From NCBI GenBank assembly GCA_014843695.1, contig CM026403.1:45657645-45721644 (forward strand): a stretch of DNA of 64,000 nt, written 5' to 3'. The stretch comes from Archivesica marissinica. Its lineage: Eukaryota > Mollusca > Bivalvia > Venerida > Vesicomyidae. Positions 1-9,642 of the stretch are shown piece after piece. The notes beneath the pieces are model-generated. The model was not told where the DNA came from and ran no database searches. It worked only from the letters and a program-made list of their open reading frames with translations. Position 1 is the stretch's first letter. Every line of letters begins with the position of its first letter. The position numbers and the translations under genes are program-made.

Positions 1-283
1 TATTATAATATAGTGCAATAGTATTATAATATAGTGCAACAAAGAACAATAGTATTATAATATAGTGCAACAAGGTACAATAGTATTATAATATAGTGCA
101 ACGAAGTACAATAGTATTATAATATAGTGCAATAGTATTATAATATAGTGCAATAGTATTATAATATAGTGCAATAGTATTATAATATAGTGCAACAAGG
201 TACAATAGTATTATAATATAGTGCAACAAGGTACAATAGTATTATAATATAGTGCAACAAGGTACAATAGTATTATAATATAT
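1..283. repeat. AT-rich minisatellite, 21/31-bp units
   Basis: Tandem units built on TATTATAATATAGTGCAA occur in two lengths, 21 and 31 bp. The longer form has an extra CAAGGTACAA-type segment. The array is cut by the window start. No coding content is visible. Confidence 0.9.
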
Positions 284-377
284 ATATTTTGATAAAATTG
301 ATACAAATATAGACCTTCTGTTTATTACGCTTAAAATACGTCATCATGTGTCAGCAGAACACTCGACAGTATCTGAA

Positions 378-447
378 TAACGTATAATCATGCGACGGCT
401 CCCCCGTGGGAGTAACGTATAATCATGCGACGGCTCCCCCGTGGGAG
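378..447. repeat. 35-bp exact direct duplication
   Basis: Two adjacent 35-bp copies contain ATCATGCGACGG followed by CTCCCCCGTGGGAG, which is itself a short palindrome. The unit is GC-rich against an AT-rich background. The flanking bases 284-377 and 448-654 hold nothing I recognise. Confidence 0.85.
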
Positions 448-654
448 TAGTTATATTTGCTTGCTTATTTGGGATTAATATTTTCAGCACCATTAAACAC
501 CGTATTGGCGAGCCAGCATGTCACGGCTACACACGTAATGCTTCCACCAGCAATATATATATATTATCTACAATTCTGCACATTCAGAGTATTTTGCAGC
601 CTGATCGATGGGAAAGATAGTACAGGCCATTGAAGAAATGGCAATATTAAGGTG

Positions 655-1990
655 GGTCGCAACAAGGTTTAGGTACGTTATTGCAAGGTCTAGAAAGGTC
701 CAGATAAGTTGTGAAAAGGTAAGTTGTGATAATGTCCGAATATGTTATGACAATATCTAGATAAGTTGTGACAAGGTCTAAGTAAATCCTGACAATATCT
801 AGATAAGTTGTGACAAGGTCTAGGTAAATCCTGACAATATCTAGATAAGTTATTACAAGGTCTAGGTAAATCCTGACAATATCTAGATAAGTTGTGACAA
901 GGTCTAGGTAAATCCTGACAATATCTAGATAAGTTATTACAAGGTCTAGGTAAATCCTGACAATATCTAGATAAGTTATTACAAGGTCTAGGTAAATCCT
1001 GACAATATCTAGATAAGTTATTACAAGGTCTAGGTAAATCCTGACAATATCTAGATAAGTTATTACAAGGTCTAGGTAAATCCTGACAATATCTAAATAA
1101 GTTATTACAAGGTCTAGGTAAATCCTGACAATATCTAGATAAGTTATTACAAGGTCTAGGTAAATCCTGACAATATCTAGATAAGTTGTGACAAGGTCTA
1201 GGTAAATCCTGACAATATCTAGATAAGTTGTGACAAGGTCTAGGTAAATCCTGACAATATCTAGATAAGTTATTACAAGGTCTAGGTAAATCCTGACAAT
1301 ATCTAGATAAGTTGTGACAAGGTCTAGGTAAATCCTGACAATATCTAGATAAGTTATTACAAGGTCTAGGTAAATCCTGACAATATCTAGATAAGTTGTG
1401 ACAAGGTCTAGGTAAATCCTGACAATATCTAGATAAGTTATTACAAGGTCTAGGTAAATCCTGACAATATCTAGATAAGTTATTACAAGGTCTAGGTAAA
1501 TCCTGACAATATCTAGATAAGTTATTACAAGGTCTAGGTAAATCCTGACAATATCTAGATAAGTTATTACAAGGTCTAGGTAAATCCTGACAATATCTAA
1601 ATAAGTTATTACAAGGTCTAGGTAAATCCTGACAATATCTAGATAAGTTATTACAAGGTCTAGGTAAATCCTGACAATATCTAGATAAGTTATTACAAGG
1701 TCTAGGTAAATCCTGACAATATCTAGATAAGTTATTACAAGGTCTAGGTAAATCCTGACAATATCTAGATAAGTTATTACAAGGTCTAGGTAAATCCTGA
1801 CAATATCTAGATAAGTTGTGACAAGGTCTAGGTAAATCCTGACAATATCTAGATAAGTTATTACAAGGTCTAGGTAAATCCTGACAATATCTAGATAAGT
1901 TATTACAAGGTCTAGGTAAATCCTGACAATATCTAGATACGTTATTACAAGGTCTAGGTAAATCCTGACAATATCTAGATAAGGTGTGAT
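655..1990. repeat. 42-bp minisatellite built as a 21+21 dimer
   Basis: About 30 units of 42 bp, degenerate before about 750. Each unit is two diverged 21-mers, one starting GACAATATCTAGATAAG and one starting GACAAGGTCTAGGTAA. Units come in two types at one site (GTTGTGAC or GTTATTAC) that are interspersed. The unit is related to the 21-bp arrays that follow. Confidence 0.92.
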
Positions 1991-2010
1991 ATGGTCTATG
2001 TTATGTTATT

Positions 2011-2040
2011 TCGGGTTTTACGCCTGCATCAGCACCATAT
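2011..2040 (-). mobile_element. SINE-1 tail fragment inside the 21-bp array
   Basis: About 30 bp containing TTTTACGCCTGCATCAGCAC, which matches the 3' tail region of the SINE-1 copies at 2711-2964 and 51812-52083. The flanks return directly to 21-bp repeat sequence. It is a severely 5'-truncated insertion or a leftover of a deletion. Confidence 0.65.
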
Positions 2041-2710
2041 TGACAAGTTCCAGGTAAGTTGTGGTAATGATCTAGGTTAGTTGTGACACGGTCTAGGCAA
2101 GTTGTTACAAGGTCTAAATAAGCTATAACAAGTCTAGGCCTGTGTAAGGTGTGGTCATGTCTAGGTAATGTCATAACATGGTTCACCCAAGTTGTATTCA
2201 GGGCTAGGTAAGTTGTATTCAGGGCTAGGTAAGTTGTGGTCATGTCTATGAAAGTTGTGGTCATGTCTATGTAAGTTGTGGTCATGTCTATGTAAGTTGT
2301 GGTCATATCTATGTAAGTTGAGGTCATGTCTATGTAAGTTGTGGTCATGTCTATGTAAGTTGTGGTCAGGTCTATGTAAGCTGTGGTCATGGCTATGTAA
2401 GTTGTGGTCAGGTCTATGTAAGTTGTGGTCATGTCTATGTAAGTTGTGGTCATATCTATGTAAGTTGTGGTCATGTCTATGTAAGTTGTGGTCATGTCTA
2501 TGTAAGTTGTGGTCAGGTCTATGTAAGCTGTGGTCATGGCTATGTAAGTTGTGGTCAGGTCTATGTAAGTTGTGGTCATGGCTATGTAAGTTGTGGTCAT
2601 GTCTATGTAAGTTGTGGTCATATCTAGGTAAGTTGTGACATGGTCTAGGTATGATGTGACATGGTCTAGGTAAGATGTGACATGGTCTAGGTAAGATGTG
2701 ACATGGTCTA
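2041..2710. repeat. 21-bp minisatellite, subfamily with TCTATGTAAGTTG
   Basis: About 30 copies of a 21-bp unit centred on GTCATGTCTATGTAAGTTG, grading at both ends into a CTAGGTAAGATGTG subtype. It is a sister of the arrays at 655-1990 and 2965-3590. Frames are open on both strands only because the period is a multiple of three. Confidence 0.92.
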
Positions 2711-2964
2711 TGTAATTTGTTTGTTTTTACGGGTTTTTGGGTTTTACGCATGCATCAGCACCATGTTGGGCTATATTGCCGGCGGGAAGGTTAACACATT
2801 TCCTGGGCAGGCTCTAGTGGCTTACCAGTACTTGTTGCACCAACCTCTAAGAAATTGCCAATTTTTTCATATAAATGAGACACGGCCTGAGCGGGGCTCG
2901 AATCCGTTATGATAGGTTACAGTGGAGTACAAGTCAGAGACCGTAACAACTCGACCACGAAGGC
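2711..2964 (-). mobile_element. SINE-1, tRNA-derived, near full length
   Basis: Read on the minus strand, the 5' end at about 2964 has an A-box-like segment (TGGTCGAGTTGT, 2946-2957). A B-box-like segment follows (GGATTCGAGC, 2896-2905), about 50 bp apart as in RNA polymerase III promoters. A body and a 3' tail containing the complement of GCATGCATCAGCACCATG follow. It sits inside the 21-bp array, so it inserted after the array existed. The copy at 51812-52083 is the same family with better boxes. Confidence 0.8.
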
Positions 2965-3590
2965 ATACTTTCGTCTAGGTACGTTGTGATATGGTCTAGG
3001 TAAGTTGTGACGGGTTATAAGTAAATCAGTATGTTGTGATGGGCTACCAAGGTCTAGTTAGTTGTAGTAAGGTGTAGGTAAGTTGTAGTAAGGTGTAGGT
3101 AAGTTGCAGTAAGGTGTAGGTAAGTTGTAGTAAGGTGTAGGTAAGTTGTAGTAAGGTGTAGGTAAGTTGCAGTAAGGTGTAGGTAAGTTGCAGTAAGGTG
3201 TAGGTAAGTTGCAGTAAGGTGTAGGTAAGTTGCAGTAAGGTGTAGGTAAGTTGCAGTAAGGTGTAGGTAAGTTGTAGTAAGGTGTAGGTAAGTTGCAGTA
3301 AGGTGTAGGTAAGTTGTAGTAAGGTGTAGGTAAGTTGCAGTAAGGTGTAGGTAAGTTGTAGTAAGGTGTAGGTAAGTTGTAGTATTGTGTAGGTAAGTTG
3401 CAGTAAGGTGTAGGTAAGTTGCAGTAAGGTGTAGGTAAGTTGCAGTAAGGTGTAGGTAAGTTTCAGTATGGTGTAGGTAAGTTGCAGTAAGGTGTAGGTA
3501 AGTTGTAGTAAGGTGTAGGTAAGTTGCAGTAAGGTGTATGTAAGTTGTAGTAAGGTGTATGTAATTGCAGTAAGGTGTAGGTAAGTAAGC
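2965..3590. repeat. 21-bp minisatellite, subfamily with GTAGGTAAGTTG
   Basis: About 25 regular copies of a 21-bp unit from about 3055, with AGTAAGGTGTAGGTAAGTTG as core. The main variable site is C or T in GTTGCAG/GTTGTAG. Every unit carries TAGGTAAGT, close to a consensus 5' splice site, on the plus strand. Confidence 0.92.
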
Positions 3591-3693
3591 AAGTCACCAC
3601 CACATCTCAACTTTCTCATTCTCATTTTATAATACTGTAACTTTTCTGTGATAAAACTACTGCAGAAACAGCCAGAAATAATTATGCAATATT

Positions 3694-3830
3694 GTTTAGC
3701 CTGCCGAAATGGACAGAATGTGCAAACAACATAGATCCAGATCAGCTGTGGTATAACGCCGAGTCTGATAAGGATCTATGTTGTTTGCTATTCAGAAAAG
3801 TGTGTTTGCAAAAACGATTTTAGTTGTGAT
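3694..3830. mobile_element. Hairpin MITE remnant (second TTAA family)
   Basis: A perfect 17-bp inverted repeat (3722-3738 GCAAACAACATAGATCC with 3772-3788) encloses a 33-nt loop. The left arm and loop match, in reverse, the element end at 5398-5474, which finishes in GGG-TTAA. Here the termini are degraded. The bases from 3831 to 4120 hold no feature I can name. Confidence 0.6.
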
Positions 3831-4130
3831 TGGTGACTAACACGAGATTGATTAAATCACATTTACCATACGGCAACATCTGGTTAGGGAACAATAATAA
3901 CAAAGGATTCCAAATACACACTTCGGGGATAAATCAGACTAGATCTGCATAGCGAGGTATAATAAATAAAAAAAACAGCAATGTCGCTCAAGAGTTAGTT
4001 TTCGGGAATGTGACGACACTTTCTGGAATCATCAATATGGAGTTTTTTAAGAGGAATCAATATAAAACAATTACAGAATTACTACAGAAACATGGGAGCT
4101 CCCAATAACAATAATATCGATACCGTCCGT

Positions 4131-4512
4131 ACTTGCCTATAAGACAATCTTGCCTATAAGACGACCCCCCTACTCTGGTCCTGAAATCTGTGTATTTTGG
4201 CATGCACTTGCCTATAAGACGACCCCCCTACTCTGGTCCTGAAATCTGTGTATTTTGGCATGCACTTGCCTATAAGACGACCCCCCTACTCTGGTCCTGA
4301 AATCTGTGTATTTTGGCATGCACTTGCCTATAAGACTACCCCCCCACTCTGGTCCTGAAATCGGTGTATTTTGGCATGCACTTGCATATAAGACGACCCC
4401 CCCCCCACTCTGGTCCTGTAATCTGTGTATTTTGGCATGCACTTGCCTATAAGACGACCCCCCCACTCTGGTCCTGAAATCGGTGTATTTTGGCATGCAC
4501 TTGCCTATAAGA
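4131..4512. repeat. 58-bp tandem repeat containing the TIR core
   Basis: About six copies of a roughly 58-bp unit beginning CTTGCCTATAAGACGACC and ending TTTTGGCATGC. The first part of each unit is the terminal inverted repeat of the enclosing element, so the array appears to have grown from the element's own end. Poly-C length varies between copies. A frame open on the minus strand is not considered a gene. Confidence 0.88.
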
Positions 4513-4538
4513 CGGGTTGATAAAATGGACACCAGGCT

Positions 4539-4678
4539 CCGAGGTTATAAAACGTTTCTCAGATCTCAAACTTGAGCTCTAGTGATTTGATTGGTTGATT
4601 CTGATATTTAAGCTTGAGTGAACCAATCAGAAGCTCGAGAATTGAGTATGAGATCTGAGAAAAGTATTATAACCTCGG
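4539..4678. mobile_element. 140-bp palindromic MITE
   Basis: The arms start CCGAGGTTATAA and end TTATAACCTCGG. About 28 bp at each end pair almost perfectly (TTCTCAGATCTCA in both arms), then the pairing loosens around GATTGGTT and AACCAATC. It is nested in the TIR element. The region 13245-13325 carries a related GATTTGATTGGTTGA segment. Confidence 0.75.
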
Positions 4679-4896
4679 ATCCAGACCATGCATAAATTGT
4701 ATGTTTAACCAGTGCAAGTTGAAGAAACTTTTTGTTCTAAAAGTAATTATGGATACGTATAACCAACCATTTAACACATTTTTACAAAAAAAGAGCTTTT
4801 TTAAAAACAATTTTAGCACTCGCCTATAAGACGGGAAGCCACTTCGAGTCCATAATCTGGTTGTAAAAACTTGTCTTATAGGCGAGCATGGACGGT

Positions 4897-5397
4897 ACTG
4901 GTGTTTGGATAAATATAATCATGCATGTCCGGTGTTCATATAAAAACTCTCTTACAAATCGGAATACTTCCACAAAGTTGAGAATGGTAGCCGTGCATGC
5001 TTATGATATGGTAGAGAGAGGGGGCAACATGACACACAATTCCTGGGTGTAAACCTATTACCGTGTGTAATACAACATCATTTCCACAATCCCAATATAC
5101 GACTAGACACCAGATCAAACCCCACAATCACAAAATATAGCTGCAAATGAAAGACTCTTCCAACCTTTAGAAATAGCAGAATGTATGGAGAAGTTTCCTT
5201 AATAAGATATCTACACAAACGGAGATTTTCTCAAAATAATCATCTTCAAAATAAGATTTTATTGTTGTCTTTTTCTTGGCAAACCCCTGACTTTGTCTGT
5301 CACAGATTTTATGATTTGATGTGGTTTACTGTATGAGGCATGCTTGCCATCCTGTTAGTAAGAAGTTAAGACTCTGGCCACATATTTCTTGAGGGGT
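4897..5397. other. Unassigned single-copy sequence
   Basis: AT-rich sequence without repeats or convincing coding exons on either strand. A short minus-strand frame (4936-5127) has no recognisable motif. Confidence 0.5.
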
Positions 5398-5474
5398 GGC
5401 GTTACACCGCGGCTGATCTGGATCTATGTTGTTTGCAAATGTGATTTTTTTTTACTCAGCAGGCAAAGGGTTAA
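5398..5474. mobile_element. Right end of a TTAA hairpin MITE
   Basis: Contains GGATCTATGTTGTTTGC, the same arm as the hairpin at 3722-3788, then ends GCAAAGGG-TTAA. A terminus CCCTTTGC next to TTAA is also seen at 51228. TTAA targets with CCC termini are typical of piggyBac-type elements. Confidence 0.6.
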
Positions 5475-5599
5475 TAGATAGTGCCAGCCATCGATTTCAT
5501 ATCTTTATATAGTTTACACAATATGATTTCATATTTTTATATAGTTTACACAAATTTCTTTCATCTCCAACTGTGAATCAATTTGTCTCACTGCGCTCG

Positions 5600-5735
5600 G
5601 TAACCCACTCCTGACGGAATCCGTCGCCATGAGGGAGAGAGAAGAGGAAATATGGATTTAAGCATCTTGCCTACTGGGATATTAACACTGTGGTTTGGGG
5701 AGGAGGGGGTCTCAAACTTGCATCCCTTCGGACAC
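5600..5735 (-). mobile_element. Degenerate SINE-4 copy
   Basis: Shares CGGAATCCGTCGCCATGAGG-type sequence, the GAGGGAGAGAGAAGAGG stretch and a CTTGCCTA block with the better SINE-4 copy at 16915-17152. The tRNA head is badly decayed (TCTCAAACTTGCATCCC in place of the B box). The flank 5736-6007 is unassigned. Confidence 0.6.
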
Positions 5736-6007
5736 GATATTCTGTTTGTTCAATTAGATTTGGTATACAGACTCGGCTCTTAGAGCTCTGTATTGTCTCT
5801 TAAATTTTGTTGAAGCCATTCCCTTCCAACAGTTTTTAGGAGAGATTGATACAAATGCTGCGAGGACGATGTTGAATTCCCCACACACAATCTCAATATA
5901 ATAACAATTTAACAATTATGCAAAATTTAATTTAATCAGGCTTGAAATATGCAAATCAATGCACAGAGTTAAGACAGTAATTAATTTAACTTGCTTGCAT
6001 CGACAAC

Positions 6008-6210
6008 GCAATGATGCTTGTATTGGCAAGTGATGTTGCTTGTATTGATAAGTGATGTTGCTTGTATTGGCAAGTGATGTTGCTTGTATTGACAAGTGAT
6101 GTTGCTTACATTGACAAGTGATGTTGCTTGTATTGACAAGTGATGTTGCTTGTATTGACAAGTGATGTTGCTTGTATTGACAAGTGATGTTGCTTGTATT
6201 GACAAGTGAT
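6008..6210. repeat. 22-bp minisatellite
   Basis: About nine units of AAGTGATGTTGCTTGTATTG plus AC, with few substitutions. It runs straight into the 42-bp array at 6212. Confidence 0.9.
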
Positions 6211-6211
6211 G

Positions 6212-9058
6212 TTGCCAAGTGGTTACCAGTAGTGCTGGAACCCACAGCAGTGAGGGGCAAGTGGTTACCAGTAGTGCTGGAACACACAGCAGTGAGGGGC
6301 AAGTGGTTATCAGTAGTGCTGGAACACACAGCAGTGAGGGGCAAGTGGTTATCAGTAGTGCTGGAACACACAGCAGTGAGGGGCAAGTGGTTATCAGTAG
6401 TGCTGGAACACACAGCAGTGAGGGGCAAGTGGTTATCAGTAGTGCTGGAACACACAGCAGTGAGGGGCAAGTGGTTATCAGTAGTGCTGGAACACACAGC
6501 AGTGAGGGGCAAGTGGTTATCAGTAGTGCTGGAACACACAGCAGTGAGGGGCAAGTGGTTATCAGTAGTGCTGGAACACACAGCAGTGAGGGGCAAGTGG
6601 TTATCAGTAGTGCTGGAACACACAGCAGTGAGGGGCAAGTGGTTATCAGTAGTGCTGGAACACACAGCAGTGAGGGGCAAGTGGTTATCAGTAGTGCTGG
6701 AACACACAGCAGTGAGGGGCAAGTGGTTATCAGTAGTGCTGGAACACACAGCAGTGAGGGGCAAGTGGTTATCAGTAGTGCTTGAACACACAGCAGTGAG
6801 AGGCAAGTGGTTATCAGTAGTGCTGGAACACACAGCAGTGATGGGGCAAGTGGTTATCAGTAGTGCTGGAACACACAGCAGTGAGGGGCAAGTGGTTATC
6901 AGTAGTGCTGGAACACACAGCAGTGAGGGGCAAGTGGTTATCAGTAGTGCTGGAATACACAGCAGTGAGGGGCAAGTGGTTACCAGTAGTGCTGGAACAC
7001 ACAGCAGTGAGGGGCAAGTGGTTATCAGTAGTGCTAGAACACACAGCAGTGAGGGGCAAGTGGTTACCAGTAGTGCTGGAACACACAACAGTGAGGGGCA
7101 AGTGGTTATCAGTAGTGCTGGAACACACAGCAGTGAGGGGGCAAGTGGTTACCAGTAGTGCTAGAACACACAACAGTGAGGGGCAAGTGGTTATCAGTAG
7201 TGCTGGAACACACAGCAGTGAGGGGGCAAGTGGTTACCAGTAGTGCTGGAACACACAGCAGTGAGGGGGCAAGTGGTTATCAGTAGTGCTGGAACACACA
7301 GCAGTGAGGGGCAATTGGTTATCAGTAGTGCTGGAACACACAGCAGTGAGAGGCAAGTGGTTATCAGTAGTGCTAGAACACACAGCTGTGAGAGGCAAGT
7401 GGTTATCAGTAGTGCTGGAACACACAGCAGTGAGAGGCAAGTGGTTATCAGTAGTGCTAGAACACACAGCAGTGAGGGGCAAGTGGTTATCAGTAGTGCT
7501 GGAACACACAGCAGTGAGAGGCAAGTGGTTATCAGTAGTGCTGGAACACACAGCAGTGAGGGGCAAGTGGTTATCAGTAGTGCTGGAACACACAGCAGTG
7601 AGAGGCAAGTGGTTATCAGTAGTGCTGGAACACACAGCAGTGAGAGGCAAGTGGTTATTAGTAGTGCTGGAACACACAGCAGTGAGAGGCAAGTGGTTAT
7701 CAGTAGTGCTGGAACACACAGCAGTGAGAGGCAAGTGGTTATCAGTAGTGCTGGAACACACAGCAGTGAGAGGCAAGTGGTTATCAGTAGTGCTGGAACA
7801 CACAGCAGTGAGAGGCAAGTGGTTACCAGTAGTGCAGGAACACACAACAGTGAGGGGCAAGTGGATATAAGTAGTGCTGGAACACACAACAGTGAGGGGC
7901 AAGTGGATATCAGTAGTGCTGGAACACACAGCAGTGAGAGGAAAGTGGTTACCAGTAGTGCAGGAACACACAACAGTGAGAGGCAAGTGGTTACCAGTAG
8001 TGCAGGAACACACAACAGTGAGGGGCAAGTGGATATCAGTAGTGCTGGAACACACAACAGTGAGGGGCAAGTGGATATCAGTAGTGCTGGAACACACAGC
8101 AGTGAGAGGCAAGTGAAGTATAGATGGAACCCACAACAGTGAGGGGCAAGTGAAGTATAGATGGAACCCACAACAGTGAGGGACAAGTTGTTATCAGTAG
8201 TGCTGGAACACACAGCAGTGAGGGGCAAGTGGTTATCAGTAGTGCTGGAACACACAGCAGTGAGAGGCAAGTGGTTATCAGTAGTGCTGGAACACACCGC
8301 AGTGAGAGGCAAGTGGTTACCAGTAGTGCAGGAACACACAGCAGTGAGAGGCAAGTGGTTATCAGTAGTGCTGGAACACACAGCAGTGAGAGGCAAGTGG
8401 TTACCATGTAGTGCAGGAACACACATCAGTGAGAGGCAAGTGGTTATCAGTAGTGCTGGAACACACAGCAGTGACAGGCAAGTGGTTACCAGTAGTGCTG
8501 GAACACAGCAGTGAGAGGCAAGTGGATATCAGTAGTGCTGGAACACACAGCAGTGAGGGGCAAGTGGTTATCAGTAGTGCTGGAACACACAGCAGTGAGA
8601 GGCAAGTGGATACCAGTAGTGCTGGAACACACAGCAGTGAGAGGCAAGTGGATATCAGTAGTGCTGGAACACACAGCAGTGAGGGGGCAAGTGGTTATCA
8701 GTAGTGCTGGAACACACAGCAGTGAGAGGCAAGTGGTTACCAGTAGTGCTGGAACACACAGCAGTGAGGGGGCAAGTGGTTATCAGTAGTGCTGGAACAC
8801 ACAGCAGTGAGAGGCAAGTGGTTACCAGTAGTGCTGGAACACACAGCAGTGAGGGGGCAAGTGGTTATCAGTAGTGCTGGAACACACAGCAGTGAGGGGG
8901 CAAGTGGATATCAGTAGTGCTGGAACACACAGCAGTGAGGGGCAAGTGGCTACCAGCAGTGCTGGAACACACAGCAGTGAGAGGCAAGTGAATACCAGTA
9001 GTGCTGGAACACACAGCAGTGAGAGGCAAGTGAAGTATAGATGGAACCCACAGCAGTG
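6212..9058. repeat. 42-bp minisatellite, ~67 copies, SINE-2-like core
   Basis: The unit contains GCAAGTGGTTATCAGTAGTG and GGAACACACAGCAGTGAGGG. The segment from GAACCCACAGC to GGGGCAAGTG aligns at about 25 of 30 bases with the tRNA-head flank of SINE-2 at 38767-38796, suggesting that the array was seeded by a SINE. A few units carry a GTATAGATGGAACCC variant. The 42-bp period leaves several frames open on both strands, none with a plausible start context or non-repeat domain. Confidence 0.93.
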
Positions 9059-9642
9059 GCCCAATGATTATCGGTCAATGATATGAACAAATCAATCACA
9101 GAAAAGGCCCAATAGACAGGTTACAGGTTACATAAATACAAAAACATGTTTAAACATGCAATCATTTCCCTGTAGAAATGAATTACAGCACTCGCTATAT
9201 AAATCAACTACTTTTCACTAATCCCAGAAAAGATTGACTTCCAAGACAATTCCTCCCCCTTCAGAGTCCCAAAAGACAAACTAAAGGCATTTGATAAACG
9301 AGGTTTGAAAACTTAATTTCTGGTATTAATTTCAACTAAATATTCCTGAAGCTTACAAAACATGATTAAAGTAAGGATTCAAGTATTTGCAGATAAATCC
9401 AATATGGAGAGCAGGGCTTTTTTTTTTTGTAGTCGTGATTTGTTTTACATATTGTTTTGTATAAAGATTCATCTCAATTTTATGAATCAAGTAATACAAG
9501 TGTATTTATTTAGTGCACTTAAGTGCAGTATTGCTCTCGTAAACAATGTTATTCTAAACCAGTTTTCATTACGAGATGGGCATGATGCAATCTGATGGAA
9601 CAGTTCTGGCCTGTATAAATAAAATATTACAAATATCCTAGC
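9059..9642. other. Unassigned spacer between arrays
   Basis: AT-rich sequence with a T-run at about 9419-9428. A plus-strand frame (9362-9595) has no recognisable domain. I see no repeat or element ends. Confidence 0.5.

Larger units (their letters stand above)
4121..4896. mobile_element. Non-autonomous DNA transposon with ~27-bp TIRs
   Basis: The left end (TACCGTCC..., GCCTATAAGACAA) and the right end are inverted repeats over about 27 bp with three mismatches. The flanking TA on each side would suit a Tc1/mariner-pogo type target. No transposase frame exists inside. The interior holds a 58-bp tandem array and a separate 140-bp hairpin. Superfamily assignment is tentative. Confidence 0.65.

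Noticed and set aside
5916..8426. Long frames on both strands in the 42-bp array
   Set aside because: The 42-bp period leaves frames open. Substitutions show no codon bias, and the unit resembles SINE-2.
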